NCBI RefSeq assembly: GCF_035222485.1
Contig: NC_085920.1
Span: 8,170,001-8,234,000 of the forward strand
Source: Podospora pseudoanserina
Lineage: Eukaryota > Ascomycota > Sordariomycetes > Sordariales > Podosporaceae
DNA length: 64,000 nt
Direction of reading: 5' to 3'
Part shown: one piece after another, positions 48,143 through 60,390 of the stretch
How positions within the stretch are numbered: the stretch's first letter is position 1
Layout: the number at the start of each line of letters is the position of its first letter
Notes under the pieces: generated by a model
The model's database searches: none
Seen by the model: only the letters and a program-made list of their open reading frames with translations
Told to the model about the DNA's origin: nothing
Made by a program: the position numbers and the translations under genes

Positions 48143-49182
48143 TGGAGCTTTTTGGGATGGTGGTTGAGGCAGCATGTTTGTGATATCATTTTCCCTGGAG
48201 CGGATATAGCCAATATATGAACTTGTAATGATTCTTCTTGCATAGCGCTGATGTAAACGTTGATTACTGAACATAAAGACGACGAGATCACTTGGAGGAA
48301 TAGCATTCTTCTTGAACCGTTCTGAAATTTTATGTTGTCTAATCGACAAAAACTTCAGCATCGTTTGTGCCAAGACCCTCCATTCCCCTGAATTCTTGGC
48401 AGGGGGTGGATGTTGGTTGCCATGCAGCAACGCAAATCACTCTCGTTGTAGGCTCTTTTCATTTCTGTTTTGTTTTCTTCTTTCCCTTCCTGTCCTCTTC
48501 ATCCCTTCCTGATCACCAACCCTAACTCGCTTTCCTCCTCTTGAATAAACCTATGTCCCTAAAGCAACTGTTGCCCTTTCCCATCCTGCTTTTCCCAACC
48601 TCTCCCAAAGGCCAATCGACCTATGCAGCAACGAATACCACCATTCTCGTGGTCTTATAAATACTTGAAGAGAAACGATAAGAATTGTAGGTTGTATGAA
48701 AACATGACAGAATCAAAAGACAGAAGAAGTGAGGGAAAACTTCAGGCGAAAAGGAGATACAGCAAAAGGGTAGCAAAAAAAGACGAAAAATAGGGATGTT
48801 GATACTATCTACATATAAATCCTCCACAACACAATTCAATTATCTTCGCTTTCCGTCGTCGTGGCCCTCATCCCATCTAGGTGTCGTAATGCAACTGTCT
48901 TTCCCACCGCTGTCTTTCGGTCTCTTCTCACTCCTTTGATGCCCTCCTCTTTTCCTTTTCGTTATCTTTTCGCCCCCCTTCAAAAACATCGCATGCATTT
49001 CAGTATCCCTCCACCAGCTACCTGATATACCACCCGTCATAAATTCTCCACTTCTGCGCCCAAGAGACGAATTCGAAAATATATGCACAGACACATCCCA
49101 ATCCGCAAAATGTTTCCCCCTTGTCCACCGCGAGAATCCCCCTGACACCAATCCTATAAGTCCACCCATACCCGCAGCGTAT
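48143..49182. other. 3' region between convergent genes
   Basis: 1.04 kb between the stops of the MIT-like gene (plus) and the karyopherin gene (minus), so it holds both 3' UTRs. A minus-strand frame at 48840-49169 (109 codons, Arg/Lys/Gly-rich) lies directly past the karyopherin stop. I see no domain and regard it as UTR. Plus-strand T/C-rich DNA occurs at 48460-48600. Confidence 0.5.
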
Positions 49183-52100
49183 CTACCCAGAGAAGTGGAA
49201 CTGGGTCGCCTCCAACTGTCCTAGACCATCCCGAGGCGCCACATACCGGCGGCGGTATGTGTTGGTAAAGTCCTGCATCAGAATACGGATCTGTCTCCGG
49301 TCGGAATCTGATCCGCTGAGTTTCTCCTTAATCTTGCTGAGAAGGCGGTTGGCTTCCACGGGCGTGACGGTTCCCGCGGGAAGCATTCGGATGGTGCTCT
49401 CAACCCACGCAGCTGTCTCCTGAGGAAGGAGCTGGAACATGTGCAGCAAGACGCCGCTACCATCGGCGAAACAGTCGCTGGGGAAGGTGAACATCATGCC
49501 CGCCATGGTCTGTTTGATCAGCGCTCCGCCCTGCTCGAGCAGGAGTTGTTTGACAATCTGGCGAAGCTGGGCGCCGGCTGTTCCAAGGGCATCACTGGAA
49601 GTGGCTGGGTTTGGCCCACCGTATGTGAGGAGATCGCGGATGTAGTGAAGGGCTGCCGAAACGGGCTCCTGCTTCTCCAGGGACAAAGCCGAAATAGCAG
49701 CCTGAAAGATAGGGGTGAAGAGCGGAGAGGGAATAAGTTTGGTGGGATAATAAAGAAGGGCGTCGATGAGCAGGCGGTAAAAGTCCTCAATGACATCTGG
49801 GAGATCGATAGGCTTAATATCGCTCATAGTACGGAGAACATTTGTCGCCTGCGCCTCGAAGAAGACATAGATGTCGTTAGTAATGCCATCTTCGACGTGT
49901 TCTCTGTCCTCTGAAAACTCCCTCAAGACTGCACTGGTGGCCCAGAGGAAGCACCCCTGCTTCGATGCGGCAAACCCTTCAGCCAACTTGTTGGCCAATG
50001 GTCCGAGAAGAGGGGTGATGGCGGTTCTGTAAGAAATCACCATGTTCCGCCAGCACCGGCACACACGCTCGCAAATTGGGATGAACGTGATGAAGTTATC
50101 CAGGATGGTTGACAGGATCGGGAACACCTCTTGCCAGTACTTGACCGCAGGATTCTCCTGGTCACTGGGAATATATGGCACCACGTATTGTGCAAAGTTA
50201 GTAAGGAGGTTGATGTGATCTGACAACCATGTTAGTGCTAATCCAGACAGGTGTCACGCAAGGAGAACGTACCAGCAAGATCAACCTTGGATTTCTCGTC
50301 CGTTGCTTGGTTGGCCTTGACCATCAGCCGGTTGATCAAGGGGTCGCAGTACAGCTTGAGCAAGCGGTAAATTTCCTCTGGCTTTTGAACACCAAGGACG
50401 ACAGCGACGCCCTCAGTAACCTCCTCCTTGCTAGGCATAGGAAGCTTGTCAAGGATGCCGTCGTAAAAAGCCTGCAGCTGGATCACCTGCGGGCTGAGCA
50501 GGGTCTTACAATCAGTGCAAAAGTACTTGAAAGACTGAGCCGCAGCGCGCAGAATCTCCTGCGAGTCAGCTTGAAAGGAAGAGACGATATACTGGAATTG
50601 AGACTCGAGAAACTCCGGATGGGCCGCAGTCCATTCGGTATAGCGGCCAAAAACCATGATGGCCGCGAATCGAAGCTTCTCGTTGCTCACGGGGATCTGC
50701 ACCAAAAGCGGGAAGATTTGGGGAAGGACAGAACTGTCACCATTATCCACCATGCGTCCCATAGCACGCATGGCAAAAAGGGGTGCCTCCAACGATTGCC
50801 AGTGGGGAACAGAAGTGGGAGTGGCAAGGCCTCCAAACTTCTCCTGCCACAATTTGATGGCGTCGTAGACCTTGGTAAGGCATGCCGAGACCCCCATCAC
50901 CTCGCAGGAATCTTTCAGCGTATCTCCCATATGATGGCGGAACTCTCTGAATTTCTCCTCTTGCTCACGATCGCCGTCGAAGAGGTCAACATTGTTGGGG
51001 TCGTCCGATGCTGGATACTCGAGCTGTTTCAACAGGATGTCGACCAGCTGGGCAAAGACGTCCACGAGCTGCACCCGAGCCTCCATGTAATGGTCCAAAG
51101 TCAGGTACTGCTTGAGCTCGTACCAAAAGTTGAAGGTATAGTGGAGCACGTCCTTCTCCTTGTCTCTGGCGCAACATTCAAGAAGGCAGTCCACAATAGG
51201 GCGGAAGTGTTGAGGGTCGCGAGCAACCAGCAAGGCCCAAGACTCACCAGCCTCGGCGAAGACGCGGGTGATTGCCTTGAATCCCTCGGTATCGTCCTCG
51301 TCGACGAGAGCCTGAATGCGTGGCCTGAGCTCAAGAAGCCTCGGAAGGAGGAGGGCAATCGTATCGCGGTTGTCATCCACCTCCTTCGTCTCTCGGCAAA
51401 TCACAGTAAGGCAGTCAGCAGCAGCCAAAAGCGAGTTGTCGTTGGCCACTCCATGTAAAACCGCACTCATGAGAGGAGAGCTGACCACAACACCCACGGG
51501 CACCTCACGCAACCATGAGCTGATGCAGTCGAAAAGCTGAGGGTTGGTAGCCGCAGCAGCTGCCAAGTCGTCAGCGAGGAACCACAAGAGTCATCCAGGG
51601 GCCAAACCAGATGGGGAAACTTACGAGAAGACTGTGCATAGTTGATAAGCAGTTGCACCACCTGCTCAGCATTGTCCCCCAGCAGTTCCGATGTCCTCTG
51701 GGAGAGTTCTTCTTCCTGTCATGACCCAATTAGATACTAATCCCAGGCCGATCCACCAAAAACGGAATGTCGCGAGGTAAAGATAGAGGTAGAGGCGTGT
51801 CGCAAGATATCGGTCCACATACAGAGAGGGTGATTTTTCGTCCTTCCGTGACTTCTTCTGGAAGGACACGGAGGAAATCCAGGATGCAGGCGTGGCTTGT
51901 GACGTCGTTCCCAAGAGTTGATACAACGGTGGGCAAAACATCCTTCCATGTCTGCATCTGGATCGCCAAGATTGCGAGGCAGACACAAAGCTGAACCCGC
52001 ACCGGCTTAGGGCCGGGCGCATATTTCTTGAGCAGCAATAGGATCTGGCTGCGCAGGGCTGGGAGGTCGCCCTCGGACACCTGAGTTGCGAGGTCATATG

Positions 52101-52472
52101 TAATCTTGGAGTCCAGTCAGCTTCGGTTCACCACAGCCTGATGTTTCTTGCCAGGGGTCGTCTAGTGTGCATGTATTCGTACCTTGCCCTTCAGGGTTGT
52201 TGCCGCGAAGAGCTGTGCTTCGGCCTCGGTCGAGCTCTGAAGTATCGAGATTGTTGTTGTCCAGGCAGCTTTCTATGATGTTAGGGCCAGGTTAGCATGG
52301 TGCACTGATTCGGCATGCCCCTTGATATGAGCCTATCACTCACAGACTTCTGGAACTTGGCCAGATAATCGGCGGCCTGCTTCTTCTTGTCATTATCCCC
52401 GCTCCGCATGGTCAGCATGGCCTGCAGCACACTGCCGACGGCAAAAGCGTCCTCCACGCCATTTGAAGCCAT
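49183..52472 (-). CDS. Importin-beta family karyopherin, transportin-SR / Mtr10 type
   Basis: Nuclear import receptor of the TNPO3/Mtr10 class, which carries SR and other RNA-binding proteins into the nucleus. Six exons on the minus strand: 52472-52344, 52272-52183, 52104-51823, 51715-51625, 51559-50273, 50219-49183; 971 aa, matching the family's usual ~920-970. All five introns have GT-AG ends and preserve phase. The protein is all-helical HEAT-like throughout. Recognisable blocks are the importin-beta N-terminus (SSTEAEAQLFAATTLKGK followed by ITYDL) and VRVQLCVCLAILAIQM. The C-terminal end (ITPLLGPLANKLAEGF and later MAGMMFTFPSDC) also fits Mtr10. It is divergent from the SmE gene. No oddities. 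Confidence 0.93.
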
Positions 52473-53149
52473 GACGAGAGCGTTGCGACGGTCGCTTGAG
52501 GGTGGTGGACGAGGAGGTTGGATGGTTCACTGTCCAGTTGGTGGGGTTGGATGAGGCAGCTGTTGTTGAAGCCGCAAAAGACGTATGCGAAGATGGCCCC
52601 TCCCTCCAAATTATAGCGGCAGTAGATAGCTTTCCTGGCGTGGTGCGTCTGGCGGTTGCTGGTGAAAAGCTCGGTTCTTCGCGCGGAGAGGAAGGAGGCG
52701 CCGCTTGATTAGGCGGGGTTCGCGGGGGGGTGGAAGATGATCGCAAGGTTTGGTTCACGGGCAAAAGCTTGGTGTTGTTCGGAAGGTGGGATGGGTCTCT
52801 TGTTTTAGACTTTCTTTGGCGACGTCGGTCCCTCATGCAAGCAAAAGAGAAACGTCAGGCTGCCCGACAAACCGCCCCCACCATGAACGAAGCCAATTGC
52901 AGTGGGACGCCGTGGCTTGCCTGTGGAAGAGAAAAGGAGGGGGAGTGGGCACGGACCGTCTGTTAGTGGTCCTCCGGGTCTTGGCCTTGGGCCTGGCAGC
53001 TCCGCCAGATGGATTTCTTTGGGCGAATTTCACGACACGCTCGAGCGCGACAAGTCTTAAAAACACCAGCTTACCGCAACCGCACCTCCCACCGCAATCG
53101 CATCCATCCACACAGCAGCTCCACGCCAACAACCCGTTCACACTACACA
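52473..53149. promoter_or_regulatory. Divergent promoter of the karyopherin and SmE genes
   Basis: 677 bp between the two start codons. It must contain both promoters. Short frames on both strands have no domain support. The arrangement pairs an import receptor for splicing factors with a core spliceosomal protein. Confidence 0.6.
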
Positions 53150-53621
53150 ATGACTGGAAGAGGAGGAGGTGGTGGTCGTCGGGTTCTGCTCCCACCAATC
53201 AACTTTCTTTTCAAACTCCTGCAGCAGAGAACACCAGTCCAAATCTGGCTCTACGAGCAGCTCTCGATCCGCATCATTGGCATTATCCGTGTATGTGGCT
53301 CCTTCTTATCCTCTGTCTATCGCATCCATGCGCTAACCCTCTCTTTTTCGTTGCAGGGCTTCGACGAATTCATGAACCTGGTTGTAAGTCTGGCGCATAC
53401 CAATACAACATATCCAATCGCGACCTGACACTGTACCCCTTAGATCGACGATGCCGTGGAGGTCAAACAAATCTCCAAGACGAACGACACAGAAACGAGA
53501 AGAAATTTGGGGGTACGTTGAGATGTTTCTCCTGCAGCGGGCGATTCTTGTGCTGACTAGACTCCAGCAAATTCTCCTCAAGGGCGACAATGTGTCCCTT
53601 ATCCAGAGCTATTCAGGGTGA
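53150..53621 (+). CDS. sme1: Small nuclear ribonucleoprotein SmE
   Basis: Core Sm-ring subunit of the U1, U2, U4 and U5 snRNPs. Four exons: 53150-53290, 53357-53383, 53444-53512, 53568-53621, joined to 96 aa (human SmE is 92). The Sm1 motif covers [25 protein letters not shown] and the following IDDAVEV, split by two introns (cited here only as a landmark within residues 36-63). The Sm2 motif is QILLKGDNVSLIQSY at the C-terminus. Introns are 55-66 nt with clear branch sites (GCTAAC, CTGAC, CTGAC). The 27-nt second exon is a true micro-exon, so simple frame-finding misses this gene. The N-terminus is Gly/Arg-rich. Its stop is 177 bp from the convergent cyclo-ligase stop. Confidence 0.95.
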
Positions 53622-53798
53622 AGGGTTGAGTTTCATAGAGGGCGGGAATGGCCGGGAGATGGGTATAATTTTGTTTCGATTGTCTACATATGTCAGGGTT
53701 GGCAAGAGAAAAAGACGTTACACGATTTGGGATACCAGAGGGAAAGCGGGACAGGCAGGCGCACGGCAACCGATTGGCGCAGGACTATCAGACTGTTT

Positions 53799-54587
53799 TT
53801 ATTTTGCAGCTGGAGGGCTTTTGATCTCGCCATTCCCGAGAATGAGCCCGTCCAGAGGTTGATCAAAAGGACCAACAGGTACTGCCCCCTCGGACGGAGA
53901 CAGGAACTGTTCAGACAGGGCTAAGCCATATAGCAATACAGGAGACTCTTGTTGCCCTAGCTCAGCCGACTTTGCGCTGTGTCGGCTCAAGAAATAGTCA
54001 TAAAACCCTTTGCCATGCCCAAGCCGCCTGATGGCGCCGTTGTTAGGATCGATGTCAAATGCAACCCCCGGCATGAGAATGAGGTCGAGCAGAGTGCTCT
54101 GCGAGTGCTGGGCGTCCGGGCCACCAAAGACTCTCTGTCTCTCGTGTACGGTGGCTGGGTTGATGCTTGGGATGCCCCATCTGTCTGGCGTCAGGCCTTC
54201 ATAATCTGCCAAGTCTTTAAGGCGCACCATATCCATGACCCGCACGGGAAGAGCTGGAGATGTGGCTGGGTTTTTATGAAGGTAGGGCACGAAAACTTCC
54301 TTTCCGGAGGCTAAAGCGTGTCTGACGATGGCGTCTGTCTGAATTTCGCCGCCTGGCATGGACAGAAAGACACTGACTCGTTTGGCCTTGACAAACGGCG
54401 GAAAGGTTTTGAGTTTGTTGAACACGACCAAGCCTGAACAGCAATCAGTTTTTACAATACCGCGTGTGTGTCTTCAGTTACGGGTCGGCATCCTACTCTG
54501 TGAGAGAACAGACTCGGGAGTCATGGCCTGGAGCTTGTGCTTCATAGCCGTCCGAAGTTGTTGCTTGGCGGCGTTGAGGGACGCCAT
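53799..54587 (-). CDS. 5-formyltetrahydrofolate cyclo-ligase
   Basis: Converts 5-formyl-THF (folinic acid) to 5,10-methenyl-THF using ATP, returning stored folate to the one-carbon pool; usually cytosolic or mitochondrial. Two exons on the minus strand: 54587-54497 and 54433-53799, joined in phase 1 through a 63-nt intron; 241 aa. Family landmarks are the basic N-terminal helix (AAKQQLRTAMKHKL), SVFLSMPGGEIQTD, the motif LILMPGVAFD, and the nucleotide-binding signature RRLGHGKGFYDYFL. The last part contains LALSEQ and a Pro/Asp-rich loop, as expected. An in-frame ATG at 54620 would add 11 residues, so the exact start is uncertain. Its start is 944 bp from the divergent OPT gene. Confidence 0.93.
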
Positions 54588-55531
54588 CGCAAATTCATCT
54601 GTTACTGCGCCTTCGGGCATTGAAGTTAATGCTTGAAGTCTCTTGGTGTGTTTCGATGTCAAGATTGCTGAATGCGGATATGCGATTTCCTTCCCAGCTT
54701 TCTCCAAAACCCCCAGCTGGTTCCCCAGTGATGCTGGAGAACGTTGAGATTGAGGCTGATAAAAAGGCGCTAGGAGCTCCGTTCGGGAAGGACGGCTGCG
54801 TGTTGGCAATCCAAGGCTTGGCCTGATTCGGGATCGGGAGTCTTCAACCCCAAGCGTCTGATATGTCGTCAGAGTGCAGCCGCCCATGCTTCTTGGCCGG
54901 AAGCATTAAAAACAAGCCTTTTCGTAGCTGCGTTCTCTCCGCCAACCAAGCCTGTCTCCTAACTAAAGTTCTCACCGTTATTCAACCCTCATATACTTCA
55001 TGAACTAGTCAGCCATGAGTGTTTGTGTCTTTCAGCCTTCCGGATGCCCAGTACAATTCCGAGGAGGCAGCGGATAGAGCCGCCATATCAGATCCACTGG
55101 AGATGGCCTGAGCGGGGCACATCTGGAGGTTGCAGCAAGTGATGGATTCCTGGCCGGTTTTTCTCTACAAAACTCGGATGCAATCCCCAAACCCCAAACT
55201 ACCACAGCCATCTCGCTCAATAGAGACTCGGCTGGAAGTGCGCACTCGGTGGCTCTAACTGGCTCTGTGTAGCACACATCCATCTTGAGATATCAGATCG
55301 GAGGCGGGGCGGACCTGCAGGACACTTATCCAGCCGTTTGGATCTGATCTGTCCCGGACTCCCGTACCCTCCAACCCATTGTTAACGTGCCTCTCGTGTT
55401 TTCTCCCACCCGTCATTGAGACCCGGGAACCCCCATCGCCCCGCAGTCGCGTGGGTTACGCCTGCCAGACTGGTAAAGGCCCTCGAATCACCTGGATCTC
55501 TATCCCAGAGAGGCAGGGCAAAGACAGGCAT
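54588..55531. promoter_or_regulatory. Intergenic region between divergent cyclo-ligase and OPT genes
   Basis: 944 bp. The frame in phase with the OPT gene is open back to 55379, but only from a TTG. The frame in phase with the cyclo-ligase stays open to 54887. I treat both as leader sequence. No specific regulatory site is claimed. Confidence 0.5.
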
Positions 55532-58500
55532 ATGTCGTCGTCAGGTGGCAGGCAAGGTCCATTGGCCCCAGCACCAGCAAACAAACTAGACGCGCCAGAT
55601 TTACAATCCATCCCACTCCAACCTCTAGTGCCAGGTTCCGCTGCTGAGAGAGAAGGCAAAGGCCCCACGCCGTCGCCGGCCTCTCAGTTTTCCATCCACA
55701 GCCCCTCCATCCACAACCACGCCAGGGAATCAGATCAAAGCCAGGTCACTCTCCTCCCTGCAGATTCCCATGGCAGCAGATCCAGATTTACGACGAATAC
55801 GCCTACCGCTGCTGACGAGAGCGACAGCGACAGCGACAGCGACACCTACAGCGAGCCTGTCTCAGCATCTGGTTTTGGATACGACGATTTTGACGAAAAC
55901 GAATTTCACGAACTTGAAAACTTCAGCCAACAACCGGCACCCATGACGCAGGACATGCCCCCGCTCCGCTCGACGGCGGGCTTTCAGAGCCCCTCGTACG
56001 GCTCCATTACACCAAGAGGATCCAATGAGTCTATACCCGATCCTGAAGTCGAGGGCAGCGCTGCGCACCAAAGACAAGAGTCTTCTGGATATGGTAGCAG
56101 ACGATCGACACGCGATTTTGAGTCGCGGCGACGGCGCACCAGCTCCCAAGCTAGGTCGCTGTCGGTGACTATGAGAAAGTCGTCGCGCCAGTCGCTGGGA
56201 AGCTCGACTACTGTTGGAGGACTGGAAGGCCGATTTGGAACCACCGAGACGTCGCTGTTGAACGATTTGACGGAGAATCATACGGCAACGGCGGATGAGA
56301 TGGGCGATGACGATTCGAGATCCTATATCTTCGAGTCGGAGATTGACGAGGGTGATGAGAACGACCCCCCAGACAACTCTCCCTATGCCCAAGTCAGGGC
56401 TTCCGTTGCGCCGACCGACAACACAAGTCTTTCCATCAACACACCACGTATGTGGGCTTTGTCCATACTTTTTTCCTTTCTCGGATCTTCTACCAACTTG
56501 TTTTTCTCCTTGAGATACCCCAGTGTTGCCATCACACCCGTCATCGCATTGCTACTTGTACATCCCCTCGGTCTCTTGTGGGACTATCTTCTAAAACGGT
56601 CTGACGATCCACCGGATGAGTACGTCGATGGCTTTCGAAGCGAGAATGCCTCCATATATTCATCCGAGTATCCGTCACCACACATCATTCCATGGGAGCG
56701 AAGAGGCGTATTGGACAAGATTCGGCTTTGGCTTTCTCAGGGTCGTTGGAACGAAAAGGAGCACAGCTGCGTCTATGTCAGCAGCAACGTATCGTTTGGA
56801 TTTGCTTTTGCAACAGACGTCATCGTTGAGCAAACGCAGTTCTACAAGCAGGAGGCCAGCATCACCTATCAAATCCTCCTCACCCTTTCAACCCAAATTT
56901 TGGGCTACACGTTTGCCGGGCTCACACGGCGATTTTTGGTCCGACCAAGCGGCATGATTTGGCCTGGGACGCTTATGTCGGCAGCCATGTTTACGACGCT
57001 CCATAAGGAGGAGAATAAGGAGGCCAATGGCTGGCGGATTAGCAGATGGAAGTTCTTTTATGCCGTCTGGTTTGGTGCCTTTGTCTTCTATTTCCTTCCT
57101 GGGCTTCTGATGCCAGCTCTAAGCTACTTCAACGTCATCACGTGGTTTGCCCCCAAGAATGTGGTGGTTGCCAACCTGTTTGGCGTCGTGTCAGGTCTGG
57201 GACTGTTTCCCATGACATTTGATTGGGCTCAGATTGCCTACATCGGGTCACCTCTGCTTACCCCGTTCTGGGCAGCCATGAATGTGGTCGGCGGCTTGGT
57301 GATTGTGATGTGGATCATCGCACCAATTGCGTACTACAGCAACTGGCTGTATTCTTCATACATGCCAATTCTATCAGCAGCCGTGTTTGACAACACTGGT
57401 AGCGTTTACGACGTTGGCAGAGTTCTTACCAAAGACTTTCTGTTCGACAGGGAGGCTTATTCAAATTATAGTAGGGTGTTTCTGCCCATCACCTATGTGC
57501 TTAGCTACGGCGTTCAGTTTGCCGGGCTTGCAGCCCTCATCACGCACACGGTCTGCTGGCATGGGAAGGATATCTGGAGACAATGGAAGCGGTCAGTTGA
57601 GGAGGCTTCGGCGGAAACCAAAGGCACCTACGAGCCTGTGGCCGGTGTGCACGAGGACCGACCCCAGAGGGGATCCGGCCGTGGTCGGGTACCAGCAACG
57701 GAACCAGCCAGGTCGTCTCTAAGTATCGACAACCTCATGACCCGAGAGGATGTTCACAACCGCCTGATGAAGAGATACAAAGATGCCCCCATGCTTTGGT
57801 ACTTGATAACGTTTGTGTCGATGACCGCCGTGGGTATCTTTATTGTTGAATAGCAAGTTGCTCTACCCTATACTCCTCACGCCACATCATATCTAACCGA
57901 TTGCAGCTACCCTATCCACCTTCCCTGGTACGGCCTCCTCCTTGCCCTGGGCATTTGCAGCGTCCTCTTCATCCCCATTGGGATCATCATGGCTGTCACC
58001 AACCAGCACAGCAGTATTTATCTGATCTGCCAGCTCGTCGCCGGCGCACTCTTTCCCGGTCGTCCGGTAGCCAACATGGTTTTTGTAACCTACGGTTACA
58101 TCTCCTCGGCCCAGGGCATCAAGTTTGCTGCTGATCTCAAGCTTGGCCACTACATGAAAATCCCACCCCGGATATTGTTCGCTGTCCAGATGGTTGCCAC
58201 TATTGTGTCCTCGTTGACTCAAATTGGCGTTCTCAACTGGATGTTTGTCAACGTACCTGGGATTTGCACCCCGCAGGCAATCAACGGGTTCACCTGCCCA
58301 ATCGCACGAGTGCACTTCAACGGGTCGATTCTCTGGGGCGTGGTAGGGCCGTCGGAATTCTTTGGACCTAACGCCACATATCGGCCATTGGTTTGGGCAT
58401 TTGCCGTCGGTGGGATTTTGCCTATTCCGCTGTGGCTATACGCACGCAAGAGAAAGGACTCCATCGTTCGCAAGATCAATCTTCCAGTCTTGTTCGGATC

Positions 58501-58810
58501 ACTCGGATGGATTCCCCCGGCGACGGGCTTGAACTTCTCGGTTTGGGCTGTGGTGTGCTACGTGTTCAATTACCTCATCAAGAACCGAGCCGGAGCCTGG
58601 TGGGCGAAATATACCATGACGATGAGCGCCGCTCTGGATTCTGGCCTTGCCTTTGGGATAGTGGTGGTGTTCTTTGGTTTCATCTATCCGGGCTGGATGA
58701 AGGGCTTCTCTTGGTGGGGAACAGAGGTGTACAAGCAGGGCTGTGACTGGCAGGCTTGCAGCTATTTGGAGGTGCCTGATGGAGGCAGGTTCGGGCCTGA
58801 TAGATGGTAA
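55532..58810 (+). CDS. OPT-family oligopeptide transporter
   Basis: Proton-coupled importer of small peptides or related metal-ligand compounds, located in the plasma membrane or an internal membrane. Exons 55532-57852 and 57907-58810 join to 1074 aa. The intron starts GCAAGT and ends TTGCAG, with a CTAAC branch site: a GC-AG intron. Reading through it would hit a TAG at once; splicing gives VEYYPIHLPWYG, the expected OPT sequence. Residues 1-300 are cytosolic and disordered, with an Asp-Ser repeat near residue 96-104. The OPT hallmark NSPYAQVRASV precedes the first helix. Transmembrane segments begin at about residue 306 (SILFSFLGSSTNLFFSLRYP) and continue to near the C-terminus, which contains NQHSSIYLICQLVAG. 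The long N-terminal extension makes it larger than yeast Opt1 (about 800 aa). The substrate cannot be told. Confidence 0.94.
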
Positions 58811-60390
58811 TGTTTTTTAGGAGAAGAGGGGGTGAATGATGATGGAAACGTGGTTTATGAGATTATGCATCAGGTTCCTTTGGATCACACGCGAACACAC
58901 CCTGATATTAGACAGGTAGCATAGAGATTTGGCGGCTTGCATTGGAAGGGGCGTTTTTGAATTCGATGAACTGGATTAACACACTCTTTACCCATCGTGA
59001 CAAGGATTGGGCATCTCTGGTCTGATTTGGCATACTATAGGTACGGCAACCGTATCTCCCATCCTCGTCGAAACCGCAACTTCGATGAAACACCAGTCAA
59101 CTCATATGCCAAGTTTTACGCTTCAAAGCTTCTTGAAGGCACGATAGCCTAAGCAAACGCCTTGCAGTCACCTTGTGAACATATGAACAGAGCTGCTGAC
59201 CGACTAACCATCTAACAATCCGACTACACCACTATCGGAGCTTCCCCAGAGGGCATTTCACCCAAACAGGATGAGTTCTCGATCACATCACCACCTCCAC
59301 TTCACCTTGTCCCGACAGCTTGTGTTTGAGCCCCACCATAGCACTTCCCCCACAATTAAACACCCCGCAGATAATCACGGGAAGTCGCGACTTCCTTGCG
59401 TTTCCAGCGATTCAAACGCGTCTCTCAATTTACTTTTCCAGCTCTTCCCTCCCTCCAGCAACCAGCTGTGAAGCTTTGGCTCCCCCATTGTTTTTCGTTG
59501 AGCTGCCTGGGAGAGACAGCTTAGCTTGCGATCTTTCGTCTCTTACTTCGTCTTTGTCCATTGGCTGGCGATTCATCATTCCATCCGCGGTGTGTGCCTG
59601 CCCTGTCTTTCAGTACGCGACAGCTTATTGGCCAATCGCACGACGACCGCTTCGCATCTCAACATTGCGTCTCATTCCGCCCTGGGTTCAAAATCATGGC
59701 TGGAGTTAAGAACGAGCCTGAGAACAACCCCGGTGGCAGCAGGGGCCTATCTCCAGCGACTCATTACCCAGAGTACTCCAGGTGCTGACGATAATGCGTT
59801 TATCAAGCGCGAGCCAGAGGTCTACTAGGCCATCAGTACCGCACCTTTGCTTTGCTTTTCCAATGCGGGTTGGTGTGTACAACCTCAAGGGTCAACTTGC
59901 AGAAATCTCGGTTTGTGTTGCTACCTTTTTTGTTTCATTACAGATGGGGTTTTCGATGATTGGTCATTTTCTTCTGTGGACTTGAAGCACTATGTTTGAG
60001 GTTGCCTTCAGCTTTTTCATCAGTCAGTCGGACATTTCTACACACTCCGCCACTTTGTTCACATACCTTCTGTCGCTCATCTTGATAATTGCAATGTAAT
60101 TTGTTCATGTCCCACTACCTTCCGATAACTTGATGTGCCCGTCAGGTCATCGGACACCACCTCTCCTTGCTTCTCAGTAGGTTGTGAGAAAATCGAGGGG
60201 ACACTTGAAGTAAAGGGCTGTCTGCCATCTTTTGGCGCACCTGTATGGCTTCTGGTTCGTACGCATAGTTCTGTGCTCTGGAGCCAGGCTGTTTAGACCC
60301 TAACCCTGATTGATCAGTCTTTTGAAGCTACAACCCCAGCATGTTCGGTTCAGCGCGCTCCAACTGAACAACCACGCACATTAGCAATCC
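58811..60390. other. Intergenic region between OPT and cyclin genes
   Basis: 1.58 kb. It holds the OPT 3' end, a possible very small gene at 59696-59828 (listed separately), and the cyclin promoter. About 90 bp before the cyclin start lies ACCCTAACCCT (60297-60307), 1.5 units of the fungal telomere repeat, a possible Tbf1-type or telobox site. Confidence 0.45.
59696..59828 (+). CDS. Possible micro-gene with two SUMO-site-like motifs
   Basis: An ATG at 59696 opens MAGVKNEPENNPG. A second frame ends in ADDNAFIKREPEVY and a TAG at 59826-59828. An intron at 59733-59781 (donor GTGGCA, acceptor ACTCCAG, 49 nt) would join them in phase as a 27-residue peptide. Without splicing, the first frame makes 30 residues. 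Both halves carry a hydrophobic-Lys-x-Glu motif (VKNE, IKRE), the SUMO-attachment consensus, which is unusual by chance. The donor is weak and I recognise no family. It could equally be a leader uORF or the edge of a larger gene I have not resolved. Confidence 0.2.

Noticed and set aside
48840-49169. 109-codon minus-strand frame just after the karyopherin stop
   Set aside because: Same strand and directly downstream, so most likely 3' UTR; no family resemblance.
57841-57989. Premature stop or frameshift splitting the OPT gene in two
   Set aside because: A GC-AG intron with good branch site and acceptor joins both halves in phase and restores the conserved sequence.
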